Shown: positions 38,501 to 64,000 of the stretch, piece after piece
Layout of the letters: the number at the start of each line of letters is the position of its first letter
Position numbering within the stretch: position 1 is the stretch's first letter
Source: Larus michahellis
Lineage: Eukaryota; Chordata; Aves; Charadriiformes; Laridae
DNA: 64,000 nucleotides
Assembly: GCF_964199755.1 (NCBI RefSeq)
Contig: NC_133896.1
Span: 66,629,142 to 66,693,141 of the forward strand
Direction of reading: 5' to 3'
Translations under genes and position numbers: made by a program
The notes under the pieces: model-generated
Told to the model about the DNA's origin: nothing
Database searches by the model: none
What the model saw: only the letters and a program-made list of their open reading frames with translations

Positions 38501-40071
38501 CTGTGTGATGCTAGGCAAGTACCAAGTTTCTGAGCATGTTATTAATGTCATTTTCCTTACCTTGTGGGTTGCCTTTTATAGGAAGGCTGAGCTCTCTTGC
38601 AGTTTTGGAGTCTGCATGTGGTGTATTTGGAATGGCAAGTAAGTGCTACATTAGCGCATGTACTCTGAGAAGCCAGGGTTGAGATGTCTCAAACTGAGAT
38701 TCTAAAAGTAGTGGATGTTTTTGACTTTAATCCCTCTTTGCCCTCATTTTGCCATTTGCAAGATCACTATAAACCAATTAATAGCTGTGAAGCTCTAAAA
38801 CACAGAGTATGTTAAAAGTTCATGAGGAAATGAGTCATTCTGTCTATAGCAGAGTTCAAATGGGATCAGTAAATAAATCAGAGAGTCAAACACTGAACAC
38901 TAAGGGTGACATAACGTACCAAATAGCTGCTCATTAGAAAGGCAATGTCCATCCAGGGACTAAAGCCAAAACCCGTGTGAAAACAGTGAAGCCAGGAAAT
39001 TAAAGAGCTGGAGTACTACATCCATGCACAAGGGAACAAATCTAAGATGGCAAAATGACTGTGATTCAGGTGTGCTCCAAGTTTGACTTTGCAACCTCTG
39101 TCATAGTGTCTTAACCTATGACATCTTTTGTTGTTTTTTTTTTTCTTTTGGTAAAAACAAACTTAAAAACTTCCTCATGGCCTGTATCTTGTTAACATCT
39201 ATGCCATCTTATTAACACCTATGCCATCTTATTAACACCTATGTGTCTGTATCACAGAATCACAGAATCACAGAATGGTAGGGGTCGGAAGGGCCCTCTG
39301 AAGATCATCTGGTCCAACCCCCCTGCCAGAGCAGGGTCACCTAGAGCAGGTTGCACAGGAAGATGTAGATGCAGCAGGATCAAACAAAACCATGTAACAT
39401 TCTCCCCAAGAGGACAGCGGGGGTTACTGAGCACTCGGTGAGGCAATAGGAGAGGAGAGCACCACACTTTGCCAGGTGACTGGGGGGGTTTGCAGAAAGC
39501 AGGGGAACATGGGACCCCTCCATGGTCTCCCACCAGGCTGCGGCCAGAGCAGCCTGGCCTTTCTATCAATTTCTTCCAGCTATATCCTTTTCTCTTTGTC
39601 TTTAACCAAGGTCTTCTCTCAGACCTCTTTCTCTTGCCTCCCCTGTTGCTTCACCTGGCCAGCTCTTCCCTTCTGGCCTTGTGGATCAAGTCCAGATCTC
39701 TGCCTTTGTGCTCGTGTCTGGTTTACGTGCCCAGCTGTCCCCACCATAGCGCCTCCAGTCTCTGTTTCTGCTCCAGCCTCTGCCCACTGAATCCAGCTTC
39801 AATTCCTTCTCCCCGGCTCCTTGGTTACTCTCTGGCCCTTCTTGATGAATAAAATACTAGCTCCGACGGGTGAAGACTGGCAACATTTTAAGCACCTGAG
39901 GTCTTTGCACCTGAGGCGTTCGAAGGTGCTCCTGTCTCTTCCTCTCGCCTCCAGATTGCCAAAGCTGAGGAGCGTTGGGGGAGGGTTGGCTGCCCTTCCT
40001 CACAACCAGTTTTGAAGGAGAGACATTTCTTACTCACCGGACAAAACCAGACAAGCCCATGTGGCCGACAT
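35534..40071 (-). CDS. ACRBP: acrosin-binding protein (proacrosin-binding protein sp32)
   Basis: Sperm acrosomal protein that holds proacrosin and shapes the acrosomal granule. Rebuilt - strand exons: 40071-40038 (ATG, donor CCG|gtgagtaag, phase 1); 37629-37414 (phase 1); 37028-36934 (phase 0); then 36368 onward. All junctions keep one frame. Residues 1-24 form a signal peptide (MSATWACLVLS, then VLLGWSYTDGLQA). The N-terminal domain keeps six cysteines (56, 64, 87, 100, 107, 119) and the LDEYENHG block, as in mammalian ACRBP. The next part (TTDFQDLLLRLQDTHVQ and beyond) is helical and Gln-rich. Two 3' ends fit: reading on to a stop at 35868 gives 281 residues; or splicing at 35921 (CAG|gtgtgt) to 35802 in phase 1 and on to 35534 gives 353. 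Both are well short of the roughly 540 residues in mammals. Identification is strong for exons 2-3. Confidence 0.88.
39187..39243. repeat. 20-bp tandem repeat, about three copies
   Basis: Three near-identical units of the type ATCTTATTAACACCTATGCC, the first slightly diverged. It abuts the 3' tail of the inverted CR1 fragment at 39,253. Confidence 0.85.
39250..39362 (-). mobile_element. CR1 LINE, 3' terminal fragment
   Basis: Inverted end of the ATTCTGTG subfamily: (ATCACAGA) tail units, then the GGTCCAACCCCCCTGCCAGA block. It lies within intron 1 of ACRBP in the same orientation as that gene. Confidence 0.9.
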
Positions 40072-40600
40072 CGCAATGCGAGCGGTGCTGTAACAGCCTG
40101 TGCTGTCAAAAGTGTCACCTCTGCTGCTTTGCCCGCCTGCCTGCGTCCTCCTCCTGCCCCGCTGGGTCTGCCCAGGAGACCTGGGGGAGGCGGCATGGCT
40201 GGTGGTGTCACAAACGCCTCTGTTCCCACCATTCCTCCCTCAGCTGCCCCTGCCGCCCTCTGCCTCCCCTCCTGCCCCGGGGAGGGCAGTGTCAGCTGCC
40301 TGCCTGAGGCTGAGTTTGGACATGGCCCACCTCCTGTGGCAGCAGGGCCTGCCCGCCTCCTTGCTGTGCTATGGGGTCCAAACCCAGAGAAAGCCCCCAC
40401 AGAGAATGTTTGGTTTCCCCGTGTTGACATCCACGGCAGGTTTCTGTTCTCCGTGCCTCTCCTGCCTCCCCAAGGCTTGTGGTCTTGGTGGTGGCTTGCC
40501 TGCTCCTGGCCAGCCATGTCCTTCATGGGGCAGCCCCTTTGGGGCCTCCATCTGTCTGTCATCATGGGAGCTCGGTGTGGCCCATCACCTCCCCACGTTA
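40072..40600. promoter_or_regulatory. GC-rich region upstream of ACRBP exon 1
   Basis: GC-rich sequence just 5' of the ACRBP start codon (- strand). It has long accidental ORFs on both strands because stop codons are rare. No TATA box was seen; a role as the ACRBP promoter is inferred from position only. Confidence 0.35.
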
Positions 40601-43600
40601 CAGGTCACCTCTCTCATTCCTCAAAAGGACCAGGGTACCTCATCAGCCAGGATGCTCCTTGGGGACTCAGCTTTGTCCAAACATGGTTTCCTTGGAGACC
40701 AGCACCTTCTCCCTGTCAGGTGCTTGGTGGCGTTTCAGGTTTCCCATCTTGTTTAGGGACAGATCTTTACTACACACCACACAATGTGCTTTTCTGCTGT
40801 ATCCCACAACCTGCCTGGCTCTGCACAGCATCAGCCATCTCCTGCATCGGCTGTCTGCCTTCTGTAGGTGCTCACCCACCAGTTTTAGGGTGCATGTTGA
40901 CCATGTGCTCGTCCGGAAGGATGTTTCTCTCCTCCTGAAATCAGAAGGATGGTTCAGCAGGGTGAGGCTTGCTTGCAAAGCAGCACTGTCTCATAGGTGG
41001 ATGGGGGGATGTCCTATGGGTAGGAAGACCTTGGCTTCCCTGCCTCATACCTGGGACCAGAGCCTGCAGCTGCTGCCTGCTGCCGGGAGGAGTGGAAACA
41101 CCCTCTCCCCAAGGGGTGATGCCTACCAAATCCACCGTGAAGGAGGCGTTGGGGAGCAGGAAGGGCGTCACTCCAGGCTGAGGCAGAGCCAACAAAACGT
41201 CAGCGTGCCATTCTATCAGGGGCCTTCTTCTATCATCGTGGCATTATGCAGGTGTGGAAGTCTTCCCTCTGCCTTTGGGATGGCCTGGCAACCGATGTCT
41301 ATCACAATGCCCTCCTCTGATACACCACCAAGCAGCCAGTTCAGTTTGTTTATCATTTTGGAAGGACAAGATGCTGGTTTACATTTCCTTTTCTGACGAA
41401 CGCCCAGTCGTGAGTAATTTTACACTTGTTTGTACTGGCATGGTGGGAATCCACGTGACAAAAATGGTGCCACACCATTGCAGAGCTGGCATGCACACGT
41501 GTGGTTTTTAGGCATTTTCTTTCTGTAACCTGTACATTTCTAGGATGTCACTGAGCCCTCAGCATCTTAAAATGCCTCTGTACAAGTACCGCTGCACAAA
41601 TGTAGTGCTAAAGCTAAATGGGTGACCTAATTTTCTATCCCACAAATCCCGCTCTTGTGCAGCTTACTTCTGCTCTGAAAAAGAGATCCTTGAGAAGTGG
41701 GACTGCATGTTGGCGGATTAAACCATCTCGGTGTTCATGCATAAACAGGTCTGTGTGTGAGTGTTTTTCTTCTTGCTACCAGCCCTGTAAACACCTTCTG
41801 GAACGAGGCAGCCAAATTGCCATTTTTCTGTACCACAGGACAGGAAATTCGGCCTTCGGACTGCTGCTGTCGATAATGTGTGAGCAGACCAAAATCTCTT
41901 CTCTCACCCAGAGCTGTGCGTGCCTGGCTGGGCCACTGAGAGCAACCAAGCGCAATACTCCTTCGGTAAAGGAAACAAATGAGACGCCAGGCAGTGGCAG
42001 AAGGCAGCCCAGTTGTGAAGGCAGCACCTTTCCTCTGCCTGCAGAACAGAACGGCATTAACTACATTATGTGCTCATTTAGTTCATTAGGAAGAAAGGGG
42101 ACGGAGAAAAAATGGTTTGAGGAATCAATATTTTTTTCTTATGCAAAACTCAGTAGGAGGCATTTTTGGTCTGGAAGCGCAGCAGAAGGAACATCCAGAC
42201 ACTTGTGAGAAGGCAGCAAGCTGGCAGGCAGCTCTCCGCAGCATGTGTAGTTGAGCCCATCTTTGCTATGTGAGCTGGCTCTCATTACTGGACCTAAACG
42301 GTGGCGTCACGATGTGTGGCAGAGCAGACAGTGACCCTGACTCTTGTTTCTGGGTGTCATTTTTCTCTGGTCTAGGTTGCTTTCGTCTCCTAAATACTTA
42401 CTCTCCTGTAATCTCACTCTACAGCACCGCTAATATGCTGGGTATTTATTACATCTGTTTTCTTTCCTCTGAGCAGGATCTGCAGTCCCTGACTGGGCTT
42501 TAACCTCCTGGATGGAGTGAAGAGAAACAGCTCTGCGGCCAGAAGCAGCTAAACACCGAGACAGTAGAGAGACTGCTCACAAGGTGAGAAATTAAATAGA
42601 GCATGTCTGGGAAGGGAAGAAAAGAGCTGAATGCTGAAAATTTGGCATGTGCTGTGCTGCACGCTCTACGCTCATCCTGCCTCTTCCGCTCCCATGCTAT
42701 ATAGATTCTGCTTTCAGGCAGATTCGTAGGCAGATGAAACACGCTCCTGGAGAATCTAACATCCTTTAAAAAAGAGCCTATCCAAAATGAAATCAAATCT
42801 TGTATATTTTTCAGCAAAGACTATACTCAGAATGTTAGAAGGCATAACTAACCAAAGTGTGGCTTTTTCTTCCTTTCACGCTGAGAACATTTTAAATGTT
42901 TTATTGGTCACTTTGCTGTCTTGGGGTGCATGCCTTGGGCTGGTGTTCTACCTTTATTTGTACTACAAATGTTTCTCAGCCCTGAGTGTTGTGAACAAAA
43001 CTTTGGAAATCAGTATAACTAGTGTGGTGTTGTCTTCCAAAATCAGCAGATCACCCGAAACAAAATCTGAGGGGTTTATCCTGCTGCATTTGTCTAGTAT
43101 TCTGACCTCCCACATGTAAGAGGACAATGTTACTTCTGTGAGCAGTGCCACCCAGCTAATTGGCTTACCTGACACTGCAGCATCCATTTCCAAGGTGTGT
43201 TCTCCATATACGCATAACTAATAAAAAACCAGGAGCTTCTAAATGTTTCAGTCTAAATGTTAATTTCCATGCTTGGTTAATAAAACAGTTCACCGTTCCA
43301 CCCACTTTCCTTTGTGTTCTGCAGACAAAATCCAGATACCATTTGCTGCAGAATATGTAGGGCTTTCTTTTTAAGGAAAAGGGCTATGACTGGAAAGAAG
43401 AAAGAAAATAGTCTACTTGGCAGGGTGAATGTTCCTGTGGTGTTGGCTGCTTCCTTGATTAAGCATGGGAATGCTGTAAGAAGAGCAGTGATTCATAGGC
43501 AACGGGAAGAGAAGCAGCTACAGTGGGGGTTGTTGAGGAGAGCAGTGATGATGTTCCTCTAACCTCGCTAGGCATGGGAACTTTGAGGACAAGCAAGTGA

Positions 43601-43770
43601 CAGGTTTTGTCCTTTAGGGCTGTGACTTTATGACAGAGGACCCTCTTTGCAGTCGGTGCCACAGTGGCCGCCCATCCTTGGGTCACACTCGCTTCCCATG
43701 CTCCTCGGTCTCCGTGCCCTCATTCTGCCCAGAGAAGATACCGAGGAGCTGGCTCCTGGGCTGTTAGCTA
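40601..43770. other. intergenic between ACRBP and the zinc-finger gene
   Basis: The ORFs at 40.0-41.4 kb overlap in several frames and show no domain. No KRAB, SCAN or BTB exon was found upstream of the zinc-finger block. Confidence 0.4.
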
Positions 43771-45309
43771 ATGGCAGGTGACGTGCAGCAGGTCTCTGCG
43801 GTTGCCCTGGTTGGACTTCTCCCACAGAGAAGCCGGGGGGGTTATTTATTGCTAGTTCCTCTGTTCACTCCAGCAGGTGACACGACCATGGGCGACACAC
43901 AGAAGGGCAAGCTTCATCAGGAAAGTCCTATCAGAGCTGAACTGCATCTGTTCCCCTCCAGAAAGCTCACAGGAGATACCCTCCAGGACACCGATCAAAG
44001 ACAGGACTGCAAGCAGGAGCTGGAGATGGAAAGTGAGGTGGAGACGTCTTTTGGAAAGAGACTGGGAATGGTGACTCCCTGTGGGATGGAAGTCTGGGAG
44101 TGCGAGGACAGTGGTAGCGCCCACATCAGCAAGGTTATCCTTGCTGGGGACAAGCCAGACCCACCTGTGTGTGGGAACGGTGCCATTTGGATTCAGCAGG
44201 TGGGAGAGAAAACCTACGAGTGTCCCGAATGTGGGAAGAGCTTCAGCCGGAGCTCGTACCTGAGCCAGCACCAGAGGATCCACCTGGCAGAGAAACCCTT
44301 CAGCTGCTCTGAATGTGGGAAGAGTTTCACCCGCAACTCGGACCTGATCAAACACCAGCGGATCCACACCGGTGAGAAGCCCTACCAGTGCAACGAGTGC
44401 GAGAAGACCTTCAGCCAGAGGTCCAATGTCATCAGGCACCAGCGGACCCACACGGGAGAGAGACACTACCAGTGCAACGAATGCGGGAAGAGCTTCAGCC
44501 AGAATTCGCATCTCATCGTCCACCAGCGAAGCCACAAGGGTGAGAAACCCTTTCATTGCCCCCGGTGCGAGAAAAGCTTCAGTGACCGCTCCTCCCTGAT
44601 CATACACCGGAGAGTCCACACCGGAGAGAAGCCCCACAAGTGTCAGGAGTGCGGGAAGCGTTTCCGGGACAGCTCAGCCATCATTCGGCATCAGAGGATC
44701 CACACGGGAGAGAAGCCATATGAGTGCACCGAGTGCAGGAAAACCTTCCGGCAGAGCTCCTCGCTGGTGACTCACATGCGAACGCACACGGGCGAGAAGC
44801 CCTACAAGTGCCCTGTGTGCGGGAAGGGCTTTAGCCAGAGCTCAGCACTCACCACTCATCGCCGGATCCACGGTGGGAAGGCCTTGCCCATGTACCACGG
44901 CGGCCTCCTGCCCAGCCCCTACCAGTGCGCTGAGTGCGGCCGGAGGTGCAGCGACCGCTCCACTCTGGCCAAGCACCAGACCACGCACGCCGAGGAGCGG
45001 CCCTACATCTGCGTGGAGTGCGGGGACAGCTTCCGTCGGAGCTCGGCTCTCAACGTCCACCTGAGGATCCACCGCGGGGAGAGACCCTACAAGTGCGAGG
45101 AGTGTGGAAAAACATTCAGGCACAGCTCAGCCCTCGGTGCCCACCTGAGGATCCACGCAGGAGCCAAGCCCTACGAGTGCGGCGAGTGTGGGAAAAGCTT
45201 CCGGAAAAGCTCGACGCTTAAAGTGCATTTGAAAATCCACCTGGCCAAGAGACCTTATAAATGTACGGTGGGTAGGAGAATGCTCACTTCCCGCTCACTT
45301 CTGCCATAA
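43771..45309 (+). CDS. C2H2 zinc-finger protein, 12 fingers plus a broken 13th
   Basis: Likely nuclear DNA-binding transcription factor. A 512-codon open frame runs from ATG 43771; the ATG at 43888 (acgaccATGG) has the better Kozak context, and a possible acceptor (cactccagcag) precedes it, so the true start is uncertain. Residues 1-145 form an acidic, non-finger N-terminus with no KRAB, SCAN or BTB domain. Fingers with C-x2-C and H-x3-H begin (first Cys) at residues 151, 179, 207, 235, 263, 291, 319, 347, then after an 11-residue longer linker at 386, 414, 442 and 470. Fingers 1-8 mostly use TGEKPY-type linkers; after finger 8 the linkers drift (HAEERP, HRGERP, HAGAKP, HLAKRP). A 13th finger starts with YKCTVG but lacks its second Cys and ends at the stop. 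Symbol not assigned: paralogues are too alike. Confidence 0.9.
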   Translation: MAGDVQQVSAVALVGLLPQRSRGGYLLLVPLFTPAGDTTMGDTQKGKLHQESPIRAELHLFPSRKLTGDTLQDTDQRQDCKQELEMESEVETSFGKRLGMVTPCGMEVWECEDSGSAHISKVILAGDKPDPPVCGNGAIWIQQVGEKTYECPECGKSFSRSSYLSQHQRIHLAEKPFSCSECGKSFTRNSDLIKHQRIHTGEKPYQCNECEKTFSQRSNVIRHQRTHTGERHYQCNECGKSFSQNSHLIVHQRSHKGEKPFHCPRCEKSFSDRSSLIIHRRVHTGEKPHKCQECGKRFRDSSAIIRHQRIHTGEKPYECTECRKTFRQSSSLVTHMRTHTGEKPYKCPVCGKGFSQSSALTTHRRIHGGKALPMYHGGLLPSPYQCAECGRRCSDRSTLAKHQTTHAEERPYICVECGDSFRRSSALNVHLRIHRGERPYKCEECGKTFRHSSALGAHLRIHAGAKPYECGECGKSFRKSSTLKVHLKIHLAKRPYKCTVGRRMLTSRSLLP

Positions 45310-45628
45310 AGGGCTGGAGCGGGTGTTTGGGCCAGGAACCAAAAGCAGTGTTTGGGGGCACCTGAAGAAGGTGGGTGATGAGAACCACAGCGCGAAGAGA
45401 CTGACTGGAGTTGTGGTAACTCTAAGTGTCGGGGCTGGGTGTTTAAGCCCAGCAGCACAAAAAACATTAGGAGGTCTGGAAGCAGGGAGTTAGTCCTAAG
45501 AGCTGAGCGCTGGTGGTTTAGGAAGAGCGCTGAGAGCCTGAGGAATGGGCATCAGGTAAATACGCGGTAGAATAGCAACTGGGAGAATCAGTCTTGTAAA
45601 ATAACTTTTTGACTAAAGTGAAGATGAA

Positions 45629-45634
45629 AATAAA
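45629..45634 (+). terminator. polyadenylation signal AATAAA for the zinc-finger gene
   Basis: Consensus hexamer about 320 bases after the zinc-finger stop codon, consistent with one terminal exon. Confidence 0.6.
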
Positions 45635-46380
45635 AAGTTCCAGGTTGGTTCTGACTCAAAACTTTGGCTTGTTAGACACTGTAGGAGTCTTAGGAACTCT
45701 CTTTTTTTGTTACCTTCCCTTATTTTTCATGAATGTAGTAAGTTTACCCAGTGTCTGACAAGGCGCTTCCAAATCTTTTGAGTCTAAGGCCTAGGAGCTG
45801 AACTTCGATCTGTTTGTCTTTTCTTCCTCTTTTCCAAATCTGACATGGGACAATGAATTCCTACCTCCGCACGTCAAGCCTGGCTGACGTGGCAGCTGAG
45901 CTACGCAGGACGGTCGTGGCTGTGCCCAGGAAACAGGGATGCTCGTGCGTTTCCAGTCGGAACGTGGCCCGTGGCTAGTCTGTGTCAGTTTTCTCCCTGC
46001 TGGTTCGATGCACCTTCCAACGTGGGCTGTCAACAAAACGTGGGCAAAAATGTGGCCTTACCTTGTTTAACCAAAAAAAAAAAAAATACCCCCCCCCCGC
46101 AAGATGTCAGAGTTGGAATTGGTACTCGATGGGTTCCTACTGGTAGTCCAGAGGTTGTTTGCGGTTTTGTAGTCCTTTTTTACAATTGAGTACTCTTCTT
46201 TAGTTGTTTGTAAAATATTAACATATAAAGTCCAGTGTTAGCAGTTAGGAATTACTCTATTTGCATTTATTACTACGCTAACAACCGCGTATTGCATAAA
46301 CCTCCTCTACATTGCCATGTTTTATGACTACCTATGTGTTTCCACCCTAAATAAAACCTTTTTTTTTCCCCCAGTATAAC
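45635..46380. other. intergenic between zinc-finger gene and DDX11
   Basis: No gene. Contains a homopolymer junction of A then C at 46,073-46,099, and another AATAAA near 46,351. Confidence 0.5.
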
Positions 46381-46721
46381 ACAGTTTTCTGCCGGGTTTG
46401 GCGCGGCGCGGGGCTGCCGAAGGGCGACCTGACCGGCACGGGGAGAACCGCCGCGCTGCCGGGGCTCGCCCTTCCCCGACCCCGTGGCCTACGAGCGGCC
46501 GCGCAGCCGCCCCTCCGCCGCCGTCCCCGATCCCCCCGCCCGGCCCTGCGGCTCCGCTGACTCGCCCGGCCCGACCAGGCCCGGCCCGGCCCGACCCGGC
46601 CGGCGAGGGCCCGGCGGCCCCGGGGGAGGAGCGGGCCTTCCGGCCGCGCGGGAGCGTCACGGGAAGGGGGCGGTGCGTCCCCGGCGCTCGGTTCGAAGCG
46701 GGGCGGCGGCGGCGGCGCGGG

Positions 46722-62113
<15,392 letters not shown>

Positions 62114-64000
62114 GTAACTGTGCAGCCAGGGACAGTTGCTACTTTAAATGGAGGTTTCAAAATTCAAAGAATTATCTATGCGTTACAGGCTTCTCTCTGA
62201 GTTGTTCTCCTACTCTGCACAGCAGAGCAGAGAGGATGTTTATCTAGCCAATCCCTACAGTAATGAATAAATGATACTTACCGGGCGGCTGATCGCTGAG
62301 CTGGGATCTAAATGAGATTAAATGCAGCTATAGACTCTTTAAGCGCACAGTCTGTGTCGTGGCCATGGGGGGAGACAATCCTCGCTTTCCATAACCAGCA
62401 AGCTTGCTTCTGTGTGGCTGGGGGGGCTGTTCAGGTTGAGCTCTTATGGGGAATTTGTCTTTCCCAGGCTCAGCTATGTGTCCCTTGCACGCAGACCGGC
62501 ATAACTAAGGGCTGGGCAGAATGGGACCAGACTCCAGTTCATAGGACAAATGGTGTTCTTGTGGTAGAAGTGCAGAGTGGAGAATTGAAAGACTAGCAGC
62601 AGTGACTTCTGTTGAAGGGGTGATGAGAACGTTGAATGGGGAAATACGAAACCTCTGCTATGACTCTAACAAGTATTTGAAGGTTGGATATTGAGGGTCA
62701 GGCAGTCCCACTGTCTCAGGGTGTGGGGCCAGGGGTCTTGGGTCATGTACTGGGGAGGGGGAGGAAGAACTACATGTACGCTGGCTGTAACTTCTGTTTA
62801 CTAACAGCTAAATAATTTACCACGTGGTTAGGAGAGCGCAGTCCCAGATAATTCAGAGCCTTGGTGCCGGTATTCCCACACATGGATCTGCCTGTAGGTT
62901 TTTGTGGTGGAAGCGCTATGCTTCAGCTTCTCCATGCGTTTGTACAGCTATCGCTCATAGTGCCTTTCAGGTGTGTTCTGTCACGGTCCCAGCCGTCTGC
63001 CTGGTGCCTCCAAGGCTTTGTGGCTTAATCACGCAGCTTGCTCTACCTTTCAACTCTCATTTGTTCTCGTTCGGCCTTTGCAGTCTCCAGCAAATTGGAT
63101 ACGCGTTAGCAAAGCAATTTGGTAGAAGTGCGGCAAGTGTGACTTCCAGCTGCCCACACACAAGATCATATCATAGCAGAGGAAGGTTAAAGTCGTGGCT
63201 GTGGTGAGATCATACTGAGATTATATATAAATTACACAGGGAAAATTAATTTAAATCAGAGGATTAAATAGCTGCTGTTTAGTAAGTGAAAGAGTTTTGG
63301 CTTATATTTGTAATTGCCAGTTATTTTTCTACTGAAAGACTGATTCCAGTTGGTAAAATTTGATAGTACTTGCTAACTGAGAGAAAACACATCCTTTAGT
63401 TCTTCACTGTCACAGGAAAGACAGATGTTGCAGCTCTTGTTTACTAGGAAAACAACTTGTGATTTAGGCCAAGGTGCAGCATCTATCAAAATGCAGCTTA
63501 ATTAAATGCAGGGGCTTTCAGTAACTAATTAGGCATGCTAGGATAACATAAAGAAATATTACTTTATGCTTTGCATAGAAAACTAATTTATTCATTGGGC
63601 AAGGAGAGCTACTATTTGGAATTAATTGGTGATTCGAATTGATTGGTCCTGTCACTGTCCTCCACGATCTTGGAGCAGGAGGGTCTCCTTGCCCCGCTGG
63701 GTCTTTATTTGTAGGTGGGAGAGGTGCACGTTGCTTTCCTGCCTTTCGGCTCTTGGGTGACTTTTAACTTCTTGCAGAATTAGACAAGTCTGCCAAAGCT
63801 GAAAGGGAACGTTGGAGCAGCTGCTGCTCCCTTCGGAGCGCAGCTGAAGAGCCCCATAGTGAGCATGCAGTGCTTTTCCAGGGCGGAGGGGAAAGGTGCC
63901 GGTTAAGTTGGTTTTTCAGGCAATTTGCCTTTCCCTGATCTTACTTCGATGCGCTGTGTAATGGCATGGGAGTAAAATTATTTGCTTCCTTTAAACTGTT
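62114..64000. other. DDX11 intron, no further exon found
   Basis: No segment matches the next expected DDX11 exon, and no repeat is obvious. The right part is AT-rich. Confidence 0.6.

Noticed and set aside
39469-41396. Overlapping ORFs of 100-308 codons
   Set aside because: No domain, no consistent frame and GC-rich; they overlap the ACRBP first exon on the opposite strand.
43852-44637. 261-codon antisense ORF over the zinc-finger gene
   Set aside because: It mirrors the repeated finger codons on the other strand; no independent domain.

Overview
This is eukaryotic nuclear DNA, almost certainly from a bird. Its spliced genes have long introns. It carries many CR1 LINE fragments with the avian 3' ends (ATTCTATG or ATTCTGTG repeats), and one intron holds an avian-type ERV LTR. 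That LTR type and the CR1 tail variants lean towards Neoaves, but I cannot name the species. No operons, CRISPR arrays or other prokaryote-type systems are present.

Layout. Positions 1-3,456 hold the scattered exons of a chymotrypsin-like serine protease whose catalytic His codon has become Arg, so it is probably a pseudogene. From 3.5 to 33 kb is a gene-poor stretch with CR1 fragments on both strands, a roughly 480-bp purine pentanucleotide array at 17.4-17.9 kb, and the decayed end of a Maverick/Polinton-type integrase at 15.5-16.2 kb (- strand). At 33.3-34.0 kb there is a strong CpG island with a candidate first exon on the + strand but no gene I can attach to it.

From 40.07 down to about 35.5 kb, on the - strand, is a gene I recognise as ACRBP, the (pro)acrosin-binding protein of the sperm acrosome. 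I rebuilt it from four or five phase-matched exons; most are missed by simple ORF finding because they are short. From 43.8 to 45.3 kb (+) is a one-exon block for a C2H2 zinc-finger protein with 12 complete fingers and a broken 13th.

From 46.7 kb to past the right edge (+) lies DDX11, the Fe-S DEAH-box DNA helicase. Twenty coding exons join into one open frame of 738 codons. They cover the Q motif, Walker A, the acidic and EYE regions, all four Fe-S cysteines, the DEAH box and motifs III-IV. Motifs V-VI and the C-terminus lie outside the window.

The three intact loci are independent nuclear genes (sperm acrosome, transcription factor, genome maintenance) and show no functional coupling beyond proximity. 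The most notable points are the compact bird form of ACRBP, with two competing 3' ends, and the Maverick/Polinton relic.
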